Below, in pieces: positions 11,208 through 24,700 of a DNA stretch of 64,000 bases. The stretch is from positions 10,418,390-10,482,389 of the forward strand of contig OX393570.1 of NCBI GenBank assembly GCA_947652115.1, read 5' to 3'. This DNA is from Blastomussa wellsi. Lineage: Eukaryota > Cnidaria > Anthozoa > Scleractinia > Plerogyridae. Made by a program: the position numbers and the translations under genes. Each line of letters starts with the position of its first letter. Positions within the stretch are counted from its first letter, which is position 1. Under the pieces are notes generated by a model. It was not told the origin of the DNA, did not search any database, and saw nothing but the letters and a program-made list of their open reading frames with translations.

Positions 11208-14200
11208 GTAAGTAAGATGTATATCTTGTACGTTGCTTTAAGAAAGACACACAGTCACTATGGCCTGTGCAAATTGTGCCATTATAAGAACTAAAGACAA
11301 GACGGAAAACTGGCAAATATTTTTGTTGCACGATTAGGGTATTAACTAAATTAAACCAATAATATTGCTCCAGTAAATAGTTATAAATAAATAAATAAGT
11401 AAATAAAAACTTTGCTAAACGACGGTAGCACAAACATTCGTACGACTTGCAAACCTGTGGCCCTCAAATTCCCAACCGAATTGGAATTTAGAAGTGTTGG
11501 TTTTCGTGGAGGGAGGAAAGCCAGAGAACCAAGAGAAAAGCCATGGAGACCCAACAACAAACTCAGTCCACATGATGCTGCGTCCCGGAATTGAACCCAG
11601 GCCAGATTGGCGGGAGGAAAGTGCTCTCACCACTGTGTCATGTCTGCCCTAAGAAGTAAGTATTGGACCAGGTTCTGTCCTGAATGTTCCTGCATCAAAA
11701 TAAATTAAAGTAAAAAAAAAAACAGTCAACGTGCACTATCCTTTCCACTTTTTATTTATAGCTGTTCGAGCCCAGAATTAATTATTTTCTAATTAATTAA
11801 TTAATTAATTATCTTCATTTAATTAATAAAAACCTATTTTGCACAGACACATTTTGGAGACCAGAATGGCGATGTGCAAAGCGTCTTTTTCCCTATCCTA
11901 TAGGTTATTTGTTGATGAATAGAGGAATTCCATGACCCTCGCTGACCAAGCTTTGATATTCATCATCCCAATTCGGCCATGCCTTTTTCAAGAAGTACCA
12001 AACAAAAAATTAATTGTGAATTAAAAAAAAAACAGCTGCAAAACTTATCTCAAGACACATTATGCAAACTAAGTAAATCAATAAATAGTGTCAACTATTT
12101 CATTCATTTCAGTTTATGTAATATTAATTAGTTGTGGAAATGTTTTATCTGGCACCTTACTAAACCATGTAATGAGAATGACAACTCTACTTACTAAAGG
12201 TTATTTTAATAACAAAGTATGTGTTCCTTTAAATGGGGAACTTCAAATGGTCTTAAAGATCTGTTTTTGAAGTCTAAGGGAAGTTTCTGTTTCAAATGAA
12301 ATGTTTACTCACCTGCTCCGTGATTATGCCTGTCAAGTAAACCTTTGGAAACTTTCACGCGAAAATAGTGTATGTTCACGTGCAACAAAGCAAGACACGA
12401 GCAACACTCATATATTTATTAGAGCTTTCTTTATTCATAAATAAAAGGAATTCACTTTAGACATAACATGAAACATCATACCGCACTGCTAAAGTTCTCA
12501 CCAAACTTGACAATCCACATCGAAAATCCAGCTCGTGGGATCGATTGCAGATAACTAAAGGCCCGTTTATACAGGTGATTTTTTGCTGCGATTTTAGGGG
12601 TGATTTAAGCGGCGATTCCAAATCGCCCATGTAAACTAGCGGAGATTTCATGGCGATTTGTCGCCCCAAAATCGCCGCAATTTCGAACATGCTCGAATTT
12701 TGAGGCAATTTACTGGCTATTTTTCAGTTTGAGAGTAACAAAAATCTGCTTTGGTGTACCTCCCGAGGGTAGTTTGTCACAAACATGGCGGACGTTGCTT
12801 GCAACACAACCTCAAAAAAGTCGCTTACTACAACATAATATGGGAACATTTGTTTTCCTTTTTTATCCGGGGGAATCTTCTTTGTTCCTCCACCGATCCT
12901 GGAATGATTTACTTTGAAAGATCTTACCGTTATGAGAAGAAAATAAATCCTCAAAAATACCCCAAAATATTTCAGTTCTTATTTATAATTCACAATAAAA
13001 ATCTGTCATTTTAAAGTGTTACTGTGAGGAAAAGATGTTGTTCTTGTTCTCTGTCGTGCTTAGTGTTAACATCGCATGCGCTCCGTGCTAGCCGCTGAAA
13101 AAAGGTCGTAAAATCGCAGCAAAATCGCCAAGAAGTTGCCACAAAATCGCCACTAGTTTACACGGGTGATTTCGAATTGCCACAAAAATCGCTCGCCTGT
13201 GTAAACGGGGCTTATTATTGCCAATCATCGTTCATCTGATTCCCAGGAAAAAAAAGCCCTCAAATCAACAAACAAGCAATTTCACCAGCAAAGACAAAAA
13301 CGGAACATGTGGAAGACAACAACAAACAGCCCATAATGATGCTATTCCATATTTGGGAATCACATGTTGGACCCAGTCTCCAACTGCCAATACGGCTAGA
13401 AAATGGCTGCAAACATTCGCGGTTGGACGATATTTTGTTGCTACTTCATTAAAATTTACCGCGCTCGGATTTTCGCAAAATTCATTAATAGTTTTATTTT
13501 TTTATTTAAAGTCAACCTTTTATTAACAAAATTTATGTGGATGGTAAGTGGAAATAACTCGTGAAAAAAAAAAACAGAAACTTGGTCGCCCAGGCCCCAG
13601 GCGCCCGGGTGCCCCGCATGTGTACTGATTGGTATCACTAATAAAAGGTTTTTAGGTTTACAGTAAACCAGCTTTCTTGCTGTTTAGTTTATGTTTATAA
13701 GAAGCAGTTACTGTAGACCTTACGTGTTCAAATACCGTTCAACTATACATTGACAGGTCTCTAGTTTTTTCAGTATTTTTATCTTCCATTTGAGATACTT
13801 TAATTTGCATCTCAGCTGAATTGTCCATGTCTATAAATACTTTAATGTTATTTTTTTAGTTGCTCCATTTGCTGAGGTTATTCCTCGTGCCGTCACAGTC
13901 AATGAAGGTGGAAACATCACCCTAACCTGCAATGCCAGTGGTGTTCCTTCTCCATCTATTGTCTGGACTCAGATTGGAAGCTCAAAAGTTTTGTCTCAAA
14001 ATTTGGTGCTAACTACTGTGAACATGAGCAGACCTGGGACAGCTGATAACATGATCCAGTATCAGTGTACAGTCAGCAATGGAGTGGAGACACCTGCTAC
14101 AGCTACAGTCAATGTCACTGTCCACTGTAAGCAAAAGCAGTTTAGAAAATGGGGCTTCTACATTAGGCTATTGGTGATGCATTGTCTTGCATAAACTCTA

Positions 14201-17200
14201 AGAAAGATAATAAATTTGCATTCGCAAAATATTGCGACAGTTTTGTTTAATATTCAAGACCTCCGTCAAAACGCCTGTCTCTTGCATGTTTATAAAACAA
14301 AAAATTACTTGTTTGATAGACAAAAAGTGACACTTTTCTTCCTTATCAAGTGTAAAATAGCGTGTACTTTAAGTAATAAGCAATCTTGACTTGTCAAACT
14401 TATCAAGCTAATTGTTGAACAAACATTAAAAAATGGACTCCAGAAACAATTTGGGACTCAAGAAACAAATTGAACCCTGTTATTGCTAGCTACATATAAT
14501 CAGTGTGTGCATCTGTTTTGTAGTTCCTCCTGAGATCGTTTCAACTCCAGCAGCTTATCAAGTTGTAGAAGGCAGTGGAGCCATCTTGTTCTGTAATGCC
14601 ACTGGTAATCCACAACCCAACATTACATGGACCAGACAAGGAAACAACAGTGAACTGTCGACATCAGAGACTCTGAACCTGACAAACTTGATGAGAGAAG
14701 ATGATGGATCAGTGTACAAATGTACAGTGACGAATTATGTTGGGTCAACAGCAATGTCTGCAACAGTGACTGTCTTTTGTGAGTCAATGATCTCTTCATG
14801 TTCATACCTGATTGCTGTCATAACATTGTTTGAAAAGTGTCATGATTATATAAAAAAAAGCAATCAGAGCTTGACAAGAAATGTGGGTGATGCTGCGTAT
14901 ACCAAGTCAATATATGCACTATTGTGTCGTTCTATTGGATGAAGTCAATTGTTTAAGGGCTAGGCCCCATTGTTGTGTTCTTTGTGACATACTTCGGGGC
15001 CTGCTATTGACTTGGCATATGGCACTCGAACCGGAAATGTTAACCTGCATGTGTAGTTTCTCTTCTTTTTCTCTCATTCATGGCTATCTTCATTCAGGTT
15101 GTAAGATTGGTTACTGATAGTGTTGCAGTACAGTTATTATGTTACAGTGCAAGTGGGGCCACCCAGACAAAGTTAAATAATCACAGGGCAGGGTGAGAAC
15201 AATGCATGCCAACATTTATTATTTGAGCCAATGAAATGGAATTCTTCAGTCACAACAAATTCAAGTTACAGCATCAACCTTGAGTAGTATCAACATTTGA
15301 TTGGCTCAAACTAATAATTTGAGTTTGTTACCCAGTCAGAGAGCCAGAAATTTTAAATTACCAAAGCTGAGAAAAAATGTAACAATTAAGCATCTGTCAT
15401 GTCTCTACAGTCCCACCAGAGTCATCAATACACGATTGTCCAAGTCAAGTTACTGAAGGTGACGATGTGACACTGTTCTGCAATGCAACTGGCAATCCTC
15501 AATCCAAAGTAGCCTGGATTACATCTGGAGAGGTTCTGGTAAAAGACAGTGCTTACATTATACCAGCTATCAATCGAAGTCAGGCAGGAACATATGAGTG
15601 TATTGCATGGAATGCAATTGGCAACAATAATTTTACTACCAACTGCACTATTGATGTTCTGTGTAAGCATATTTAAGATTTCATTTTGAATAAACTTTTC
15701 ATTAGAGCCTTTGTGTGATGTTTTGTGAATGAAATCACATTTACCCCTTGGCATAATTTAGCTGGTGCCACTGGATTTTACCAGTCTACCTTATTGTTAA
15801 CTGCATCATTATTTTGAACAGATCGTCCAACTTCAACTATGATTTCTACACTTCCCAGTAACACAACAATATTGCGTGACACTGCTGTGTCCTTTAAGTG
15901 TACAACGGATGCCAACCGTGGTGCTCATATTTATCAATTCTACTCAAATGGGAACCTTATTGGTAACAGCACCTCAGGTGTGGTTAATGTCACTGTGAAG
16001 GCAGATGGAGTGTACACCTGTGTTCCTATCAACCTAGTTGGCACAGGAGACAATGCTAGTGTCAGTATTACTGCAGTCGGTAAGAATAGTAAAATCATTT
16101 TAAATTTATTGATAAATATGTTGATAAATTTACTTTGGTAATTTAAAATTCCCCACCCCGGGCCCTTAGTGACAGCCCTGGATTAGTATCATCAATAAAA
16201 AGTAGCTTGGGACTAATTGAATGCCATTATACTCTCAGTTGCCCCATTTGCTGAGATTATTCCTGAAACTGTCAACGTCATTGAAGATGGAAACATCACC
16301 TTAACCTGCAATGTCAGTGGTTTTCCTTCTCCATCTATTGTCTGGACTCAGATTGGGAGCTCAAATGTTTTGTGTCAAAATTCAACACTCACTGTTCAAG
16401 TGAGCAGACCTGGGACAGCTGATAATATGATCCAGTATCAGTGTACAGCCAGCAATGGAGTGGAGACACCTGCTACAGCTGCAGTCAATGTCACTGTCCA
16501 CTGTAAGTATTTTAACAAAAATTAGAGGGAATACAGATAAATGCTTAGTAAAATATTTAATGTTGATGATGGAAAACATGTCTTAAAGAAGGTCTTAAAA
16601 GATTAATTATTGGAGGTCAAGGTTGTTTACCATTTACATGGAGAAACCGGTTGGTCAACAGTTTGTGCAAATGGAAAGCCTTAGATGAGTTTGACATAAT
16701 TTATTGGTGTAGGGTCTGGAACTGGTGACGAATGGCAAATGCAATGCACATTTTCCATAAGGAGAGAATACTGTCACCTTTCACGTTCATTTTTGCGTTC
16801 GGTAATAAAACTTCAGCTCGTGTTTCCAGACATGCCGCCATATACAGTAATGAAAACACAACACAAAACACGAATAAACTTGAAAAGAAGCGAAAGTTTT
16901 AATTGTACCCGTTACTTTTTTCTGAGCTCTTGAACTAATTTGCGTGGTTGAAAAAATGAACAACTTTTTTAACTTGAGTCTTGCGGTTCGTGAACCCTAA
17001 GTCATTTTCCCCACGAATTTATTTTCTTTTCAGTTCAACAAAACAGCGAGGTGCATTCTGATAGTAAACAACAACACAGAAACGTTATTTCCTCCATGTG
17101 GTCGAATGTGACCGGTCAACATGACCGGCAATGCGAAAGTTTGACCGGTCAAAACCCCAATCAGGCCGGTCATTTGATCGTTGACCAGCCGTTATTTTCA

Positions 17201-18668
17201 TCCCTGCTTTAATATAATAACATTATTATTATCGTTATCACTATTATTATTATTATTATTGTTATTGTTATTATTACTATTACTATAAAGGTTTTAATGT
17301 TTGTCTCATAATGTAGTCACTTGTGATGTGACCTAGACGTTTTAACTGCATACTGCTAGCATTCGTCAGGCGATAAGGTCAACTGGCGGCACGTAGCTTT
17401 ATAAAGCATGATGCTCTGCTGTGATTGGTTGGTTTTAAAACACTGTGAATGGTGCATTTCGTTCCTCACTGATTCTAGACCAGTTGTTTGTCCCTGTTCC
17501 CTCAGCGGTTTGCTGTTGTACAGTTCTTCCGTTCTTTGATCATGAGCATTTAAGCTACAATTATTCCAGAAATTGTTTTCACAAACATGCTGTTTTACCT
17601 TGATGTTGTTCAACGACTTTGTATTCATTTACATTTTTTTTTTTACTTAAAGTTTTTCCAGAAAATTTGTACAACTTTACTAGTTCACTTTCTTTTTCAT
17701 TTCTCAGTTGTTCCAGAAATCTTGCAAGCTCCTTCCAGTAGGTCTGTCACTGAAAGTAACAATGCCACACTACTCTGCCATGCAAGTGGTAGCCCACAAC
17801 CAAACATAACTTGGTTAAAGGCAGGAGACAATAGTACTTTGTCTACCTCGGAGACTCTACACTTGGAGAATTTAACCAGAGTAGATGATGGAGCAGAGTA
17901 CAAATGTATAGCCATGAACTCCATAGGATCTGCAGAAGCTTCAGCTGTAGTGACTGTCCACTGTAAGAGCATGTCTTGAAATGTTTCATTCTCAAGCTTC
18001 AAATCGTAATTGTGATCATTTACCTTGCTAATAGTCAAGTATTAACAAATGTCACTTAAGCATTTATTTACAGTTTGGACCTTAATTTGCTATTGTACAT
18101 TTATAATTTATTCCCTTGGTGTATAATTGCACTCATCTATGAATTACATTGGTTACCCATCAGAATTGAGTTAAAAGTACTTCTAATTACCTTTAAAATT
18201 ATTAATTTTTTAGCCCCCTCTTTCTTATCATCTCTGATTTCTCTTAGGCCCCCACCGAAATGTAATTTTGGGACTTCCAATGATAGACTTTTACTTTGTT
18301 ATCCTCGTTATAAGTCTGCAGCTACCCTTGGTGGTTTTTGTTTTACATGTTATTCCCCTAACCTCTCGAATGCACTCCCACTGGACACAACTTGACAAGG
18401 AGTGCTAACAACTTAAGACTCACCCTATTATATACCATATTATTACTTATTAATAATATAAACATGAAAAAATTCGCCTGGAGGAAGTACCGGAAGATCT
18501 TACAGTGTTGCAGACAGGAATCGAGCAGTTGATGCGAATTTGACACTATTAATTTTACGGATTGGCTGATGAAGATCAGCTAATAATGCTTCGAACTGAA
18601 AGCGGTTTGTTTACAGCATTTGCAACCATAATCCAGAATTTCGATGTGTAATTTGCACTGGTGTTACA

Positions 18669-18701
<33 letters not shown>

Positions 18702-21700
18702 GAGTAATTTTTCAATGTATATTATTAATTTATATCTGTCTGAATTTGCAACAACATAGCCCAGAAAGGGCACTTATCCAGCCCAGCTTACCTAGCACAC
18801 AAATGCATGCCTTGCCCACCCCTTGGTAGCCAACAGATTGGCAGTTGACGTGCCCAGCGGGCATTGGGCTACTGCGGGGGGGTGGGGGTTCCCTCTGTCC
18901 AAGGACAGCCTCCCTGCCGAGCCATGCAGGGTAGTCAGCAAACAACAATGGACAATAAATAAGCAACCAACAGAGCACACAACTTAAACAGAGTGGTCAG
19001 TTTTCTAAAGTTTGCCCCCACAGGTTTTGGCCAGCAAACCACCAGCTCGCACCAAAAAGTTAGCGACAATGTTTTTGCAAAAGCAGACAGATATATGTAT
19101 CAACAAATGAAGATGAGATACACATTTTTTTGTTGTCTCACCTATATTTCGGCCGGATACACCGGCCTTCCTCAGGGTGAGGAAGGCCGGTGTATCCGGC
19201 CGAAATATAGGTGAGACAACAAAAATGTGTATTTCATCTTCATTTGTTGATATTTACATTAGTACTGTGAAGAAGACATCAGCACATACTGGATGCTTGT
19301 GACGAAATTAATTTATATATACATATATATCTATTGATTGGTTGATTGATTGATTGATTGATTGATTGGCATGCACATTTGAACATTTATGGAATTTGCA
19401 CACTATAAATAAATATCATCATCATCATCATCATTATTATTTCATATTCGCATTGTTAATTATTAACCTTAAATTGGTTTCATTCAGATCCACCTTCGCT
19501 TCAGTCTTCCCCAGTTAATCAAGTTGTCCTTGAGGGAAGAAACCTCACTCTTCACTGTAATGCAACTGGTAATCCAACACCAAATATCAGCTGGACAAAA
19601 CAAGGCAGTTCATTTGTGCTGCATCAAGGAGAGACATATAACATAGTTAACATACAGAGACAGGCTGCTGGAGATTACAAATGTTCAGCTTGGAATGGAG
19701 TGGGTGAACAGAAGAATGCTACCACTTCAGTCAATGTCCATTGTAAGCTCTCTTAGATAATTGTTTTATTTTGCTTTCAAATTAATTTTAAAGCCGGAGT
19801 AGTTATACAGCAACACATGTGTAGGAAAACGTGTTTTAGCCTTCATCTACCAGTGAGACCATATGACCTGTTTTATGGGCTACTGAAATTGCATCCAACC
19901 GTTTTCTTGAGAATTATGCAGCATGTAACATGGAACATTATGCGTGGTTGAATGTTGCATTTGGCTATACATTAGACTAAAAGTCTTGGGAAGATGCTAG
20001 TTAGATTAGTTAGCAAAAAATTAATGCTTGCCTGTAACTGAAACTAAGAACATTGTTCTTGACACAGACAGCTTCCACTGTAAAGGGTGGAGAAACTGTA
20101 GGTTCTGTCTCCTGCATCTTCAGTGTTACCGTAAGCAGGGGACATTAAAGATGCCACGCACTCACTTCTCGCAAAGAGTCTGGTAGGGAATGAGCTTCCC
20201 AGTGTTGTGGTCTGGTCACTGCACCCTTCCCCCTTGGACGGACTTGTCCAGGAAAAATTGAGTTTCAGTATGAGTATGAGAAAATTTATGTAGTGCAAGT
20301 TTGTTATGGTGTTCTTTCGTGGTTGTTCTTCCTTTCCCATAACTTGCCATGGAATTGGAAAAGTTTTTAAATTTTAACTCGTTTTTATTATCCTTTTGAA
20401 AAGGAGGTTTTGTTAAGAGGATTTCACTTGGCACAGGTTTGCATTGGGTTAGCAGTAGTGGCCTTGTCTATTTTTCTTTACCTTTTCAGATGCTGCTGAC
20501 ATTATCTCTGCTCCAAACAACAAGACTATAGTTGAATATGATACTGTTGCCTTTTTCTGCAATGCAACAAGCAACCCACCCTCGCGCATCATTTGGACCC
20601 GGGATGGAAACAGTACAGTTTTACATCAGGGAGAAACTTACATTATTAAAAATATCACTAGAAATTTTGATGGGCGGCAATACCAATGCACAACACGGAA
20701 CAATGTCACCCATGATGTTCAAGCAAATGCATTTGTCACTGTCCATTGTAAGTAGTATTTATCGCTTCAAATAACACTTTAAATGTGACAGGAATGCATG
20801 CTAAAGATCTGTCATATTTTTATATCATTTATATATATTTTTCTTGTATTAGTATTAGTAATATATAGATTTAGCCAAGCCCAAAAGCGGAGCTCCGTAT
20901 TTTTGCTGGTTCATAATAATTTCTATGACTTAAATAAGAATGATTCAAAACGTCAACTGCAATTGTGGAATTTCCGCTAAGAATGACCAAAAAAATGAAA
21001 AAAATGCTGCCAGAAGAAAAAAATAGGACCTGGGCCCGCGATCAATGAAGAAAACCAATGCCTGGTCACCGGTCAACTAAAAAACACGTTGCCTCGATAA
21101 GTTCTAACCTGAGCCCGCGATCTGGTCATGTGATACTGGTCAGCGGATACCTCGATTTGACAGCTGTCAATTGACCATAACATGGATGTCCTATACAAAA
21201 AATGTAAGCTAATCAATGCCGCAGCGAGTGAGCATGAAGCGAACGACCGAGGCAGCTTTCTAATTGGCATAAGATTACATCATAGGGGCTTGCAATCACT
21301 TTTTTACGAAACGCAAGGAATTCTGGTCGGCGGTAAGATCAAAGGCGCAAGGAGTTATGGTTATGCGCAAATAGAAGATTTAGGATGCGCAGTGGTATAT
21401 GCGTGAGAAGATGACTTAGCGTGTGCGGTCGATTACACCAAAGTGGGTTATGCAAATATCGGCTTCGTTATCGGACTATTTTTCTCGGCTCTTTCTAACC
21501 AATGGTTATTTGTCGTCCAGCCTGAATTTTGGTTTCTTTTGCAGTTAAGAAATCGACCGTTTCAAATCCGGCCCTTTTGGCGATGCGAGTTTCTATTTAC
21601 TGTGGAAGCTGTCTTGTGATAATTTCTTTCACGCACACAACATGCAAATTTATGTGATCATTGCGCTGTTATTAACGAAAGGAAGAAAGTGTTCACCTTT

Positions 21701-24700
21701 GCTGGTGTCTTTATTTTAGATTTTCGATAATGCTTTAACTCAAGTTTTGTATTTGTAATGGAAGTAATAAATTTTAGCGGTTTCGATTTAAAAGCAATTT
21801 TGAGTTCGCTCGGCCGCTCGCACACAAGCCTGAAAAACATAACGTGCAAATTGAACGCACTGTCTGTTGTGAAGTCAAAATATCCCGTGAAGCGCTTTAC
21901 GCAAGCGCTTTTTCCTGGTGTCTTTATTTTCAATTTTGAGATTGCTTTCATTCACGTTTCGTATTTTTTTGTGAGGAAAGTCTAATAAGTTTCGATTCAT
22001 GTTTGCTCGCACGTAAAACGAGCAAATTCAATGCGCTGTCTGTCAGCTCAAATACAAGATGAAAATTTTATCACAAGTTACTACATCGACTAAATTTTTG
22101 AACTTTTGTTGAATAACCAGTGAAAACACTCTCGGGAAATTTATCTTTTTCACAAGATAATTTTTCCCATAATTTATGCCAAAATTTCCGTTTCATTGAG
22201 TCTCTCGTGATCATAGTTTGTAGTTTTACAACATTGATAGTTACTGTTAAGAAGCATCAGTTATATCAACAGCGAAATGTTAATCTTACAATGTTAATAG
22301 CTGACAACAAATACTTGTTTTATAGTTTTATTAAAGAGTATACTAGTAAGGCTGACGGACTGGGCGGAAAAACGAAATACGACCTCCCGTTATAATGAAG
22401 CCAATGGATTTTTAAGCTCAGTATTTTGTATACAAGCCCTTTCTTTTGTAAGAAATTTCCAGTGCACCTTGACAACCATAACTTCAACAAATATAGGACA
22501 TAACTCGTGTCGCGAACGACAGATGTAAACCCGCGAAATTGACGTTCCTCAAAGGGGAGTTATAGAACTCTGCGAAAAACCTTTCTGCCACTCGAATTGG
22601 AACATGCCAAAGGCACCGCAGCAGAATCACACGAGAAACCATTGGATGCTCGATTACGCAAACACCTTGATTTCACAATCGACTAAACCTTTCGGCGACA
22701 GCTCAAAATCCTGCAAGATTCTTCGAGAACAGCATTTTGGCATTTTCGCTGAAAGCAGTGAGCCGGTTATGACATAAAAAGAAAGCGTTGTATAATCACC
22801 GAAAACGAGTCTGCAATGTCCTGTGTTTTGACTTCTTGTCGGTCAGCGGTTAACCAGAGCAATCGATCGATTTCTGAACGAGGGCAGTTCGTAGATGCGA
22901 AAATGACTAAAATTGGCTCTTTCAATGGGGACGCTAATCTTTCACGAAATCCTTACAATTTAAGCATATTTTGTTCTAAATATGACATTTTAGTCGAAAA
23001 GAGTGACTTACAAAGATAAAGGAGGCTTCAAGTCTTTTCCGTATGCTGTCGCTCTGACTTGTCGGATTCCCGAAAACAGGACTTACACAGACGACAACAT
23101 AATGGTTACTACATTACATATAGTAACCACAAAAAATAGTACGCTAGAAAAATGAAATGGCATTCAGGGAATTGTAGTAGCAATAATAGTAATATTGTCA
23201 GTAATAATCAGTAATCAATAATGATAAACGGGAAAAGGTAAAAGTAAATTAATTATACTTGTTTTGGAGAGTACATGAACGTGTAGTTAATAGTTGAGAT
23301 TTAAAAATGAACACCAACAACCCTATTCTAATTCCCATGTATAGCTTTAAAAGTAAGACTTGATTGTTTTTGAAACAGTATGTAGCTTTAAGAATGTTGC
23401 TTCAAGGTATCACGGTTTCCTCTAACTTTGTTTTTCTTAAACATGGCGTACGTTATATCATTGTAAACATTACGTTAAGTTGTCTTTTGGCTTTCATTGG
23501 CCCTTAAAGTTGCTGTGACAGTTAGCTTACTTTATCATCAATAATAATTACCTCTCCTGTGCGTATTCTTTTTGTTTTGTTTGTTTTTATTTAATCTTAT
23601 GTTTTTATGTTGTTGTTGTGTTGGTTTTACAGATTCATTTTACAATGCAAAAGCTATGGTTAGTTGCTGTGGTTTTAATAGTCTATTGTCAACACGTTTA
23701 CGCACGAAACAACATTAATGGGCATTAAGGGCGTTTCTTAGACTATAAATATAAAACGGTTAATATTTTTGTCGTTTTACCAAATGTTGTCAGATCCCAC
23801 AGAGATAGTTACCAGTCCTGTGGACCAAGTCGTTTGGGTTGGGGAAGCTGTGACCCTGTTCTGTAATGCTGCTGGTAACCCTGCTCCTAATGTGTCATAT
23901 TCTGTTGTTGGCGAGAATGGCACAGTTGGTATCGGTGAGACGCTTGTCATCAACAGCTCCAGTGTGGCTTTTGTAAAGACCTACACGTGCACTGCAAAAA
24001 ATGGGTTGCAGCCACCCGCAACTGCTAATGCAACTGTCACTGTTCTGGGCAAGTCTTACTTCTGTTTGGCTGATTTAGTTTTCTTAATGTGTTTTGGTAG
24101 TAATCACCTTAAGAAGAAGTGTTGTTAGTAATATATGGTTAACTTATGAGAACTAATGTAGTTATCTTAGGAGGGACAGACATTCCAAAGTGATTGTAAA
24201 AGGACTCGCTCTGCTGACGGCATGGAAAGCTTTTAATGGTAGAAGCTATGCCCTCTGATGAGCTAAGGGCCTGAAAAAAAGTGAAATTCAACTTGTTAAT
24301 ATGACCTACCAATCTTAACTAAGTGTGAATGTCCGTGTGAATGCTTTCGATTTTTAAAACATTCAAACTGGAACAATCCTCCCAAACCGTTTTTCGTAGC
24401 ATAACCATTCATAACGACCTGATATGCCTGGATTTTCTAATACACAGTAAGACCTTGCGCTAGTAATCCCTGCTTGAAAGGAAGCTGTACAGACCTGAAG
24501 ACTCCTGCGTATCGATGTAGCTGCAGTGCTGGTTATCAAGGAGCAAACTGCGATAAGCCAAGTAAGTGTGTTCCTCAAATAAAACCTCTGTTTGCAAGAC
24601 TTTGTCCAGTTTTGTTGTTTGTTGTTTGTTGTCGTATGTTGTAAAAATACTAAATTAAAAATACAGTTAAGCTTGTATTCAGTGAACATCGATGTATGTA

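Larger units (their letters stand above)
11208..13859 (+). other. Intron of gene A with SINE and TIR element
   Basis: This 2.65 kb intron contains a minus-strand SINE (about 11440-11650), an AATT-rich tract near 11790-11825 and a TIR-bounded element (12558-13214). The rest shows nothing recognisable. Confidence 0.8.

Noticed and set aside
21182..21406. 74-residue frame in the large gene A intron
   Set aside because: No motif; surrounding sequence looks like an old repeat.
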